32,843 nucleotides of DNA from Deltaproteobacteria bacterium UBA1386. GTDB taxonomy: Bacteria; Desulfobacterota; Syntrophorhabdia; Syntrophorhabdales; Syntrophorhabdaceae. Position 1 is the first letter of the stretch, and the number at the start of each line of letters is the position of its first letter. The position numbers and the translations under genes were made by a program. A model generated the notes under the pieces. The model ran no database searches and was not told where the DNA came from. It was given only the letters and a program-made list of their open reading frames with translations. The DNA lies in contig DBQU01000014.1 of the NCBI GenBank assembly GCA_002305765.1, positions 1 through 32,843 on the forward strand, given 5' to 3'. Shown here in pieces: positions 15,325-22,019 of the stretch.

Positions 15325-15340
15325 TATTTCACGTGAAAGA
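15325..15340. other. parS-like ParB-binding site candidate
   Basis: The 16-mer matches the bacterial parS consensus TGTTTCACGTGAAACA at 14 of 16 positions. The inner 12 bases TTTCACGTGAAA form a perfect palindrome; the two mismatches are the outer G/C pair. It is intergenic, in the lsrF leader. Other CACGTG cores I noticed in the window (e.g. 8930, 25451) lack the flanking arms. A local operator is the alternative reading. Confidence 0.55.
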
Positions 15341-15348
15341 AGGAGATA

Positions 15349-16233
15349 ATGATGCCTGATATCGATGGGATAAAGGAAGCCAAGAATTTCTATACGGACA
15401 GGCCGCAGACCTGTGAGGGGTTCTTTCTGAAGGGGTCGAATTCGCTGGACTGGGGTCTCAAGAACAGGCTGGCGCGGATATTCAATCCCGTGTCGGGGCG
15501 GACGGTCATGCTCGCCATCGATCACGGGTATTTCCAGGGACCGACGACGGGCCTGGAAAGGGTGGATATCAATATCCTTCCGCTGGTGCCTTATGCGGAC
15601 ACACTGATGCTGACGCGGGGCATCCTGCGCAGCGTCGTTCCACCATCGACCTCGAAGGCGATAGTCCTCAGGGTGTCCGGAGGGGCAAGCATCCTGAAGG
15701 AGCTTTCCAACGAGGACATTGCCGTCGACATCGAGGAGTCCATACGGCTCAACGTGTGCGCCATGGCCGTGCAGGTGTTTATCGGCGGAGAGTACGAGAA
15801 GGAATCCATCATCAACATGACGAAGATGGTCGACATCGGGAACCGCTACGGCATTCCCACCCTTGCCGTGACCGCGGTGGGGAAGGACATGGCCCGCGAC
15901 GCGAAGTACTTCCAGCTTGCGTGCCGCATCTGCGCGGAGCTCGGCGCGCATTATATCAAGACCTACTACGTGGAGAAGGACTTCGACACCGTCACAGCCT
16001 CCTGCCCGGTGCCCATCGTCATGGCGGGCGGCAAGAAGATACCCGAGCTCGACGCCCTGACCATGGCCTACAACGCGGTGCAGCAGGGAGCGTCCGGAGT
16101 GGATATGGGGCGCAACATCTTCCAGTCCGACGCGCCCGTTGCCATGATACAGGCGGTGAGCGCCGTGGTGCACCAGAACATGACCCCGGCCGACGCGTTC
16201 GACCTGTACAGGAGTCTCAAGGGAAAGGGTTGA
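15349..16233 (+). CDS. lsrF: LsrF-type 3-hydroxy-5-phosphonooxypentane-2,4-dione thiolase
   Basis: A 294-residue class I aldolase-fold protein that matches E. coli LsrF over nearly its full length from memory: the LKGSNSLDWGLKNRLARIF head, LAIDHGYFQGPTTGLERVDI, TRGILRSVVPP, VGKDMARD, and IKTYYVEK with the Schiff-base Lys at K204 (K203 in E. coli). The C-terminus has CPVPIVMAGGKK and GASGVDMGRNIFQSD, the phosphate-binding part. LsrF completes degradation of phospho-AI-2 to DHAP and acetyl-CoA. No lsrK, lsrG, lsrR or lsrACDB genes are visible, so here it may serve a related sugar phosphate. An AGGAG ribosome-binding site precedes ATG 15349. The TGA stop is in the same frame as the downstream dehydrogenase. 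Confidence 0.85.
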   Translation: MMPDIDGIKEAKNFYTDRPQTCEGFFLKGSNSLDWGLKNRLARIFNPVSGRTVMLAIDHGYFQGPTTGLERVDINILPLVPYADTLMLTRGILRSVVPPSTSKAIVLRVSGGASILKELSNEDIAVDIEESIRLNVCAMAVQVFIGGEYEKESIINMTKMVDIGNRYGIPTLAVTAVGKDMARDAKYFQLACRICAELGAHYIKTYYVEKDFDTVTASCPVPIVMAGGKKIPELDALTMAYNAVQQGASGVDMGRNIFQSDAPVAMIQAVSAVVHQNMTPADAFDLYRSLKGKG

Positions 16234-16260
16234 CGGAAGACCGATCGACGAGGGATAGAT

Positions 16261-17277
16261 ATTAAAGTCTCTTACTGGTACAACAACAGGGACATACGCA
16301 TAGTGGAGGTTCCGACGCCTGTCCCCGGCCCGCGGGAGATGGTGGTGAAGATCCACGCCTGCGGTATCTGCGGGAGCGACATCGTGGAATGGTATCGCCT
16401 TCCGCGGGCGCCGCTTGTCCAGGGTCACGAGATAGGCGCCGAGGTTGTGGCGGTGGGGTCAGCCGTGCAGAGGTTCAAGCCGTCAGACCGGGTCTTCATT
16501 CCTCCCAAGATACCCTGCGGGTCATGCGTCTACTGCGTGAAAGGGCACTTTCCCCAATGCGCGGAGATCAAGGAGCGGTTGCCCGGAGCCTTTGCCGAAT
16601 ATGTCCTCGTGCCGGAGGTGTTCGTAGAGAAAGGGACGTACCCTCTCCCGGACAACATCAGCTACGAACAGAGCACCTTCATAGAGCCCCTCGCATGCGC
16701 CGCCCGCGCCCAGCGTCTTGCGGGGGTGAGGAAAGGGGATACAGTCCTCGTCATGGGCTGCGGAATGTCGGGTCTGCTCCACGTGAAGCTGGCGGCGGCG
16801 AGGGATTGCAGGGTGGTCGCCGTCGACGTCAACCCGATGAAGCTCGACTTTGCCGCAAAGGCCGGCGCGGTCATGGTTGTCGATGGTTCGGAAGACATCG
16901 CGGAGAGACTGATCGCCGGGAACGGCAGGAAGGCGGATATCGTGGTCCTGTGCTCTTCGGCGCGTCAGGCCGTGGAGGCCGCCTGGCGATGCGTCGACAA
17001 GGGCGGAACGGTCGTCCTCTTCGCTGTGCCCGGCCCCGAGGAACAGGTCGTGGTGCCCGTCAACGACTTCTGGATGAAGGAGATCACCATCCTGACGTCC
17101 TACTACTGCGGTCCCCCCGACATCATGGAGGCAATGGATCTCATTGGATCGGGCACGGTGACCGTCCACGACCTCATAACCCACCGCCTTCCCCTCGACG
17201 ACATAGTCGAGGGCTTCCGACTCGTCTCCGACGGCCGCGAATCGATCAAGGTCATCATCGAGCCGCACAGGAAATAG
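16261..17277 (+). CDS. Zinc-dependent alcohol/polyol dehydrogenase (MDR family), probable AUU start
   Basis: A 338-residue medium-chain dehydrogenase. Catalytic zinc ligands are C37 (ACGICGSD), H56 and E57 (GHEIGA); the structural zinc has the full set C86, C89, C92, C100. The NAD(P) fold starts at GCGMSG (166-171) with D at the end of strand 2 (VVAVDVNPMKL), favouring NAD. The conserved N-terminal strand (VSYWYNNRDIRIVEVP) lies upstream of the first standard start (GTG 16303), and no ATG, GTG or TTG exists between it and the lsrF stop. ATT at 16261 has GAGGG six bases upstream, so AUU initiation is the best reading. It overlaps nothing but follows lsrF by 27 bases; probably reduces an aldehyde or oxidises a polyol in the same pathway. 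Confidence 0.85.
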   Translation: MKVSYWYNNRDIRIVEVPTPVPGPREMVVKIHACGICGSDIVEWYRLPRAPLVQGHEIGAEVVAVGSAVQRFKPSDRVFIPPKIPCGSCVYCVKGHFPQCAEIKERLPGAFAEYVLVPEVFVEKGTYPLPDNISYEQSTFIEPLACAARAQRLAGVRKGDTVLVMGCGMSGLLHVKLAAARDCRVVAVDVNPMKLDFAAKAGAVMVVDGSEDIAERLIAGNGRKADIVVLCSSARQAVEAAWRCVDKGGTVVLFAVPGPEEQVVVPVNDFWMKEITILTSYYCGPPDIMEAMDLIGSGTVTVHDLITHRLPLDDIVEGFRLVSDGRESIKVIIEPHRK

Positions 17278-17350
17278 AGAGGCGTTATCTCACGCCTGTT
17301 CGGTGCGCTGATCGTGAGGCGAGAGCATGGGGGAGAGGCTCAAAAACCTT

Positions 17351-17479
17351 ATCTCTCGCCCGCTTCGCTCGAGTTCGCAGAGGTCGCAAAGAGAGACAGA
17401 AAAGAGAGAAAAGATTGCCGCCGGATCTCGGAGCCTCCCAAGATCCGGCGGCCTTCTCGTCCCGCCGTCCCGGCGGGAG
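17351..17479 (+). repeat. Dispersed ~125-bp two-stem element, copy 1
   Basis: Begins with CTCGCCCGCTTCGCTCGAG, continues through CGCAGAG-type purine-rich sequence, then a stem (GCCGCCGGATCT paired with AGATCCGGCGGC) and a second stem CCCGCC-GTCC-CGGCGGG. Related copies are at 17668-17786 (inverted) and 24623-24752. The 17278-17798 gap between the dehydrogenase and folK holds only this copy, the inverted copy and a 9-bp array; I see no gene. Confidence 0.75.
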
Positions 17480-17533
17480 AGAAAAGAATATCCTTAATTC
17501 TTAATCAACCTCTCCCCCCTCATCCCACCTGTA

Positions 17534-17576
17534 GTCATAGGTCCTATGGGTCCTATATGTCCTATAGGTCCTACAC
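17534..17576. repeat. Tandem 9-bp units (GTCCTATAG family), second array
   Basis: One short unit and four full 9-mers (GTCCTATGG, GTCCTATAT, GTCCTATAG, GTCCTACAC), the same family as 6910-6963. It lies midway between two inverted copies of the ~125-bp element. Confidence 0.75.
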
Positions 17577-17667
17577 CCTCTCCTCCATGCCCCATACCAC
17601 CTCACCCCCCCACACCTTCTTATCCCTTCCCCCCATCACTCCCGTCTCAAGTCAAAGCCCTTCCTTT

Positions 17668-17786
17668 CCCTCCCGTCGCAGACGGGATGCAAAGACGGCC
17701 GGATTTTGGGAGGCTTCGAAATCCGGCCGAATCTTTTCTCTGCGATCTCTGCGGACTCGAGCGAAGCGGGCGAGAGGCAAGGTCTT
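17668..17786 (-). repeat. Dispersed ~125-bp two-stem element, copy 2 (inverted)
   Basis: Read on the minus strand it starts CTCTCGCCCGCTTCGCTCGAG, has the stem pair GGCCGGATTTCG / AATCCGGCC and ends CCCGTCTGCGACGGGAGG. It is the mirror partner of 17351-17479 and close to the copy at 24623, sharing GGCCGTCTTTGCATCCCGTC with it. Confidence 0.75.
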
Positions 17787-17798
17787 AGCTGTTGGTCT

Positions 17799-18320
17799 CT
17801 ATTCTGCGATTACATCATTTTGAAAAGCTATCCCCTCGAGCCTGGTCACATGCTGATCGGCGGGGATGTCTGTGAGGAAGCCGCTCAAGGGTTTCTTCAG
17901 GGCGGGGTGGATGAGGCCGGGGTCTATCTCTATAAGGGGGACTATGGCGAACCTTCTGCGGTGAAGTTCTCTGTGGGGGATGGTGAGGCGGTCGTTATCG
18001 ATGATGCCGTCGCCGTACATCAGAATGTCGAGGTCTATGACGCGTGGTCCGTTTTTCTCTTCCCGCACGCGGCCCATCGAGGATTCGATGCTGTTCAGGA
18101 GGTCGAGGAGGTCGAACGGGGAGCCCTGCCAGTCGATCTCCACGGCGCAGTTAATGTAGTCATCCTGTCTTATGTCCGAGACGGGTGATGTCGAATAAAA
18201 GGACGATATGGACTTGAGCCCCGCCCGCTTGTCGCTGGATATGCGTTTTATCGCTGTCTTGCAGTTCTCGAAGCTCTGGCCGATGTTGGAGCCGATGCCG
18301 ATAAAGATCTTGCTGTCCAC
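17799..18320 (-). CDS. folK: 6-hydroxymethyl-7,8-dihydropterin pyrophosphokinase
   Basis: A 173-residue HPPK, which transfers pyrophosphate from ATP to 6-hydroxymethyl-dihydropterin in folate synthesis. Motifs are IGIGSNIGQS (7-16), YSTSPVSD near 42-49, and the signature EKNGPRVIDLDILMYGD (88-104) with the magnesium-binding Asp pair. IPHRELHRRRFAIVPL follows as in the family. The GTG start at 18320 is chosen because GGAGG lies seven bases upstream and the conserved first strand begins right after it; longer in-frame readings run into tatA in another frame. It follows tatA by 43 bases on the same strand. folP and folB are not in the window. Confidence 0.92.
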   Translation of the reverse strand: MDSKIFIGIGSNIGQSFENCKTAIKRISSDKRAGLKSISSFYSTSPVSDIRQDDYINCAVEIDWQGSPFDLLDLLNSIESSMGRVREEKNGPRVIDLDILMYGDGIIDNDRLTIPHRELHRRRFAIVPLIEIDPGLIHPALKKPLSGFLTDIPADQHVTRLEGIAFQNDVIAE

Positions 18321-18363
18321 GCCGGTACCTCCATGCCCCCACAGTTGATGCCAACGTGCAACT

Positions 18364-18519
18364 CTATTGATCCTTGCTGTCGGTGTCCTTGACCTCTTTC
18401 TTGAAATCCTTGATGCCCTTGCCCAGAGACGACATGATGGAAGGCAGCTTGCCGGCACCGAATATAAGGATCACGATGACCAGGATTATTATTATCTCAG
18501 GAACGCCCAAACCAAACAT
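18364..18519 (-). CDS. tatA: Twin-arginine translocase subunit TatA
   Basis: A 51-residue protein, MFGLGVPEIIIILVIVILIF at its N-terminus. It has one short membrane helix followed by the FGAGKLP hinge and an amphipathic helix (IMSSLGKGIKDFKKEVKD), then a short polar tail. This is the classic TatA layout, with the FGxxKLP motif intact. It forms the pore of the Tat pathway for folded, cofactor-containing proteins. It is shorter than most TatA proteins (usually 60-90 residues) because of its brief tail, so TatA versus a minimal TatA/E form cannot be separated. It is probably cotranscribed with folK. No ribosome-binding site is seen; the promoter -10 lies five bases from the ATG. Confidence 0.9.
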   Translation of the reverse strand: MFGLGVPEIIIILVIVILIFGAGKLPSIMSSLGKGIKDFKKEVKDTDSKDQ

Positions 18520-18524
18520 TACTA

Positions 18525-18554
18525 ATAATATCATCGGAAAAGAAGGCGAGTCAA
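18525..18554 (-). promoter_or_regulatory. Sigma70 promoter of tatA-folK (leaderless)
   Basis: On the minus strand TTGACT, 18-bp spacer, TATTAT. The -10 ends five bases before ATG 18519, so transcription would start at or next to the A of ATG. Confidence 0.6.
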
Positions 18555-18587
18555 TGCTTTTTCACAGGGTTTCGGACGTGAAAATCC

Positions 18588-18617
18588 TTGATTATATCCG
18601 TGCCGTAGGTGTAAATA
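18588..18617 (+). promoter_or_regulatory. Possible promoter of the short gene at 18631
   Basis: TTGATT, 18-bp spacer, TAAATA, 13 bases before ATG 18631. It diverges from the tatA promoter 33 bases away. Moderate consensus match only. Confidence 0.35.
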
Positions 18618-18630
18618 GAAGCGGGTGCAC

Positions 18631-18996
18631 ATGAACGACACGGATATCATCAGGGACCTCAACACAATGCCCGTGAACGTGAAGGCTCGCGGGCTTCTCG
18701 AGATGCTCGGCGAAGAGGCACGGGAGGGGAGTCTCCATTGCGTGCATGCCGCGCTATATGCGATCGAGAAGGGTGAGGTCGTCGTGGAGACTGACGTTGC
18801 GGAGACAGTCAACGCCATGATGAACTGGAGGCCGCCGCGGCTGGTCAATTTCCTGATGCTCATGAGCGGCGAGGACTACGACCCTCCCGGCTGGGAAACC
18901 GCCGCCGACCTCCGGGAATTCGCCGGGGCGATCCTCGACGATATCGAGGCCAAAATGGTGACCCACTTCCCCTATTACCGCAGCCCCGAATCCTAG
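18631..18996 (+). CDS. Short hypothetical protein
   Basis: A 121-residue acidic, soluble protein without signal peptide or membrane segments. It is predicted mostly helical, with a central NAMMNWRPPRLVNFLMLM segment and a tryptophan near GWETAADLREF. I do not recognise a family. The codon usage and absence of stops fit a real gene, and it has its own potential promoter. A GTG two codons upstream (18625) is an alternative start. It is monocistronic: tatA diverges on the left and a repeat element lies immediately after its stop. Confidence 0.65.
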   Translation: MNDTDIIRDLNTMPVNVKARGLLEMLGEEAREGSLHCVHAALYAIEKGEVVVETDVAETVNAMMNWRPPRLVNFLMLMSGEDYDPPGWETAADLREFAGAILDDIEAKMVTHFPYYRSPES

Positions 18997-19000
18997 AAAC

Positions 19001-19154
19001 GGCTTGAATCGCTTGAATCGCTTGAGGGTTAAGGACCTTGCATGACCGTACGGCCCGTCCACCCGGCGGAAGCCGGGACCAACGCCTTTATCGATCCAAT
19101 CGCCTTCAATCTTTTCACTCTCAAGCCATTCAAGCCATTCAAGCGATTCAAGCC
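19001..19154. repeat. Inverted 9-bp arrays with conserved hairpin core (copy 2)
   Basis: Three forward units (19001-19026, GGCTTGAAT / CGCTTGAAT / CGCTTGAGG) and four inverted units (19119-19154) enclose a core whose bases 19044-19080 are identical to the reverse complement of 14505-14541. Outside the 37-bp block, AGGGTTAAG next to the array is also shared. The element begins four bases after the upstream stop codon. Confidence 0.85.
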
Positions 19155-19166
19155 GTCTTTAATCCC

Positions 19167-19195
19167 TTGAAAAGACAAAATCCTCCGGGTATAAT
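19167..19195 (+). promoter_or_regulatory. Sigma70 promoter of the MBL nuclease gene
   Basis: TTGAAA, 17-bp spacer and a perfect TATAAT, about 50 bases upstream of ATG 19254. It directly follows the repeat element. Confidence 0.65.
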
Positions 19196-19253
19196 CAAGT
19201 GATTCCAGGCTTAGATCAGGCTCGGTTCCATACTGATTCCCGCGGGGTGACGA

Positions 19254-20636
19254 ATGAAGATCAGGTTTCTCGGTGCTGCAAGAAAGGTCACGGGGTCGTG
19301 CTTCCATCTGTTGACGGATGGTACCCAGGTCCTTGTGGACTGCGGTATGAACCAGGGCAGGAATTCCGACGCCCTCAACCGGGAGCCTTTCCGGTTCCAT
19401 CCCGACCAGATCGACACGCTCCTTCTCACGCATGCGCACCTCGACCATTCGGGACTCATACCGCGTCTGGTGGCTGGCGGCTTTTCCGGCAGGATACTGA
19501 CCACGTCCGCGACGGCGGAACTGGCCGGGATCATCCTTCTCGATTCGGCGCATATCCAGGAAAAGGATGCCGAGTGGCAGACGAAGAAGGCGCAAAGGGC
19601 CGGTAAGGACCAGGTGTTCGAGCCCCTTTACACGACGGAGGACGTCAAGGCCTGCCTCCCGCAGTTTGACCAGAACGGCTATGATTCCCTGCATCAGCTG
19701 CCCGGCGGGATGAGGTTCCGTTTCGTCGACGCGGGGCATATCCTGGGATCGGCCAGCCTCGAGCTGTGGTTCCATGACGGAGGCCGGGACAAGAAGATCG
19801 TTTTCTCCGGGGATGTCGGCAAGAGCGGGAACCCGATAATCAGGGACCCTCAGCACATCACCGAGGCCGATTATGTTGTGGTTGAATCCACGTACGGGAA
19901 CCGCTTTCACAAAGATCTGGAAGCGAGCATCGACGAACTGGAAGCGGCCGTCAAGGAGACCTTCAAGCGGGGAGGGAACGTGCTTCTGCCGTCCTTTGCC
20001 GTGGGCAGGACACAGGACGTTCTCTATATCCTCAACAGGCTGGTGAGGGAAAAGCGTCTCAGCGACATCAACGTCTACGTGGACAGCCCCCTTGCCGATA
20101 AGGCCACGAAGATCTACATGTCTCATCCGGAGTTCTTCGATGCCGAAACATTGAACACCTTCACATTCAGGAGTTCGGCGGGGATGAGGATCCACTTCAC
20201 CACGACCATAGAGGAATCGCAGAAGCTCAACCGCGTCAAATCCGGCGCCATCATCATCGCGGGCAGCGGGATGTGCGAGGGGGGCAGGATCCGCCATCAC
20301 TTCAAGCACAACATCTGGAGGCGGGAGTGCAGCATCATCTTCACCGGTTTCCAGGTGCCCGGAACACTCGGCCGATACATCGTCGACGGCGCGAAGAGGG
20401 CCTATATCCTCGGAGAGGAGATGGCCATTCGGGCAAAGGTGTACACCATCGGCGGGTTCTCGGCCCATGCCGACCAGGGGGAGCTCCTGGAGTGGCTCGG
20501 TGCCTTCACGAACAACCCGCGGGTCTTTATCGTCCACGGCGAGGAACCTGTTGCCCTGGAGTTCGAAAAGACGGTGAGGGAAAAACTGGGGCTCACCACG
20601 TATGTGCCCCACCCGGGAGAGGAACTGGAGATCTGA
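19254..20636 (+). CDS. MBL-fold / beta-CASP ribonuclease-like protein
   Basis: A 460-residue metallo-beta-lactamase-fold nuclease of the beta-CASP group (YSH1/CPSF73-like, as in bacterial TTHA0252). Zinc residues: HAHLDHSG at 60-67, DAGHILGS (H161), SGDVG (D186), and the late GGFSAHADQ and IVHGEE motifs. The beta-CASP insert occupies roughly residues 205-380 with GNVLLPSFAVGRTQDVLYIL and SGMCEGGRIRHHF. The final RMMBL-type segment ends the protein. Such enzymes act as endo- or exoribonucleases in RNA processing. GGGGTGA precedes ATG 19254. A hairpin lies between it and the next gene, which may nevertheless be cotranscribed. Confidence 0.9.
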   Translation: MKIRFLGAARKVTGSCFHLLTDGTQVLVDCGMNQGRNSDALNREPFRFHPDQIDTLLLTHAHLDHSGLIPRLVAGGFSGRILTTSATAELAGIILLDSAHIQEKDAEWQTKKAQRAGKDQVFEPLYTTEDVKACLPQFDQNGYDSLHQLPGGMRFRFVDAGHILGSASLELWFHDGGRDKKIVFSGDVGKSGNPIIRDPQHITEADYVVVESTYGNRFHKDLEASIDELEAAVKETFKRGGNVLLPSFAVGRTQDVLYILNRLVREKRLSDINVYVDSPLADKATKIYMSHPEFFDAETLNTFTFRSSAGMRIHFTTTIEESQKLNRVKSGAIIIAGSGMCEGGRIRHHFKHNIWRRECSIIFTGFQVPGTLGRYIVDGAKRAYILGEEMAIRAKVYTIGGFSAHADQGELLEWLGAFTNNPRVFIVHGEEPVALEFEKTVREKLGLTTYVPHPGEELEI

Positions 20637-20640
20637 AAAG

Positions 20641-20656
20641 CCCGGACTGGTCCGGG
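20641..20656. other. Small perfect hairpin between MBL and YgjP-like genes
   Basis: CCCGGACTGGTCCGGG forms a six-pair G/C stem with a four-base loop five bases after the MBL stop. There is no following T-run, so it is more likely an mRNA-stabilising stem or attenuator than a terminator. Confidence 0.4.
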
Positions 20657-20681
20657 AAAGCTGCAAGACGTCAGAGGGAAC

Positions 20682-21392
20682 GTGGAAGGGCAGTCTTCTC
20701 TCTTTAACGAAACGGACTTTCTCAACTACCGCATCGTCCGCAGCAAGATGCGCAAACGAACGATGACGCTGAAGGTGGAGAGGAACGGAGCGGTCGTCAT
20801 CCTTGTTCCCGAAAGGACGCCCGATGAAGAGATAAGCCGGTTCTTCAGGTCGAAAGTTCCCTGGATAGCGAGGAAGCTCGAGGAATACAAGGACGTCTTT
20901 GGCGAGACGGGGCCCAGGCGCTACGTGACGGGAGAGCGGTTCCTCTATCTCGGTGAAGAGTACCCGCTGGAGGTCATCGAGGGGAGGTCGGCAAAGCTGA
21001 CCCTTTACCGCGGCACGTTCCGGCTGTGCAACGACCACAACGCCGACGGCCGCGAGATGTTCCGGGAATGGTACCGACAGAGGGCTCGGCAGATCTTCCC
21101 CGAACGTGTCGCTTTCTACGGCCGGCGCCTTGACCTCACGTGGAAGGGGATACGGATAACGAGCGCGCGGACGCGCTACGGTTCCTGCTCTTCTGACAAC
21201 AGACTCTCCTTCAGCTTTCGACTTGTCATGGCCCCCTATGACGTCATCGACTATATCGTGGTCCATGAACTTGCGCACATAAAGATCAAAAACCATTCGA
21301 AGCGGTTCTGGGAGTACATCGGGAAGGTGATGCCGGACTACGGGAGGCGCAAGGAATGGCTTGCGAAAAAGGGTTATCTGCTGGACATATAG
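20682..21392 (+). CDS. YgjP-like metallopeptidase domain protein (DUF45/M48-like)
   Basis: A 236-residue protein of the YgjP/DUF45 (SprT-related) family. The zinc site is HELAH at 195-199 followed by NHSKRFW (H205), preceded by the family signature TRYGSCSSDNRLSFS at about 164-178. The N-terminal half is a beta-rich domain with a conserved YRIVRSKMRKRTMTLKV strand region. The function is unknown; several relatives sit beside type I restriction genes, but not here. The GTG start is preceded by AGAGGGAAC and no earlier candidate fits better. Ivy follows on the same strand 20 bases later. Confidence 0.85.
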   Translation: MEGQSSLFNETDFLNYRIVRSKMRKRTMTLKVERNGAVVILVPERTPDEEISRFFRSKVPWIARKLEEYKDVFGETGPRRYVTGERFLYLGEEYPLEVIEGRSAKLTLYRGTFRLCNDHNADGREMFREWYRQRARQIFPERVAFYGRRLDLTWKGIRITSARTRYGSCSSDNRLSFSFRLVMAPYDVIDYIVVHELAHIKIKNHSKRFWEYIGKVMPDYGRRKEWLAKKGYLLDI

Positions 21393-21412
21393 CGGTCCGG
21401 CGAGGAGACGCG

Positions 21413-21937
21413 ATGAGAAAGATCATGATCCCGATGGCGGTAGCCGTTGTCGTCCTTGTTCTCGGTGTCATGGACGTCCATGGCCAGACGCCGAAAAAGC
21501 AATCCGTTGGAAAGCCCAAGAGCGGAAAGTCGCAGATCGTGATCGAATTTGTCTCCTTCCCCGACCAGTACAAGAGGTATGAGGTCTACCCGTGGGAGAC
21601 GCTCAAGGTGGACGATTTTCAGGAGGCCTACACGGCGATGACCCAGGAGGGAAAGTTCGAGGATTGGGTAAAGTCCCTCTCGGGCACCGCCCAGGGCAAG
21701 AACCGGATGATACGGGTATCGAGGGAGAGCTTCGTGCTCGTTGTGTGCTGCAAGCCCCACATGTGTGACACGAGCCAGATCATCGTCCTTTACGATCCCG
21801 TGAAGAAGAAGACCTTCAGCATGCTTGCCGTCGACGGCAAGTTCTCATGGTTCGGAAAGCCTCCCGAGCACATAAAGGACCTCCTCAACGTGCTCCTCGT
21901 GGAGGAGTTCAGGGCCATATACAGGGGTCAGATCTGA
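21413..21937 (+). CDS. Ivy-family lysozyme inhibitor-like periplasmic protein
   Basis: A 174-residue secreted protein with a signal peptide (hydrophobic ~5-20, cleavage likely after VHG at 24). The core matches Ivy (inhibitor of vertebrate lysozyme) by its hallmark cysteine loop CKPHMC (113-118; CKPHDC in E. coli), which plugs the lysozyme active site. The loop is followed by IIVLYDP and a WFGKPPEHIKDLL helix near the end, as in Ivy. The Asp of the loop is replaced by Met, and an extra Cys (C112) sits beside it. The Shine-Dalgarno GAGGAGA precedes ATG 21413. It follows the YgjP-like gene closely. It could protect the cell against host or phage lysozymes or its own lytic transglycosylases. Confidence 0.75.
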   Translation: MRKIMIPMAVAVVVLVLGVMDVHGQTPKKQSVGKPKSGKSQIVIEFVSFPDQYKRYEVYPWETLKVDDFQEAYTAMTQEGKFEDWVKSLSGTAQGKNRMIRVSRESFVLVVCCKPHMCDTSQIIVLYDPVKKKTFSMLAVDGKFSWFGKPPEHIKDLLNVLLVEEFRAIYRGQI

Positions 21938-22019
21938 AGCGCTTCCCCTGAGTACCCTTCTTCCACGGCCAAATATCGATATGTCATAATGCCGCATCGA
22001 ACAAGGAAGGAAGTGGAAC

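Noticed and set aside
16303..16305. GTG as the start of the alcohol dehydrogenase
   Set aside because: It would delete the first conserved beta-strand (about 14 residues) and lacks a well-placed ribosome-binding site.
16389..17504. 371-codon frame overlapping the alcohol dehydrogenase
   Set aside because: Out-of-frame with a zinc dehydrogenase that has all ligands; composition typical of frame-shifted GC-rich coding DNA.
17314..17823. Open frames in the 17278-17798 gap
   Set aside because: They run through inverted repeats and a 9-bp array, encode Ser/Arg/Pro-rich peptides and have no start signals.
19029..21296. Very long open minus-strand frame (755 codons) over the MBL nuclease and YgjP-like genes
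   Set aside because: It is antisense to two genes with clear catalytic motifs; its translation is rich in Arg, Pro, His and Gly with no recognisable domain, as expected from a GC-rich shadow frame.
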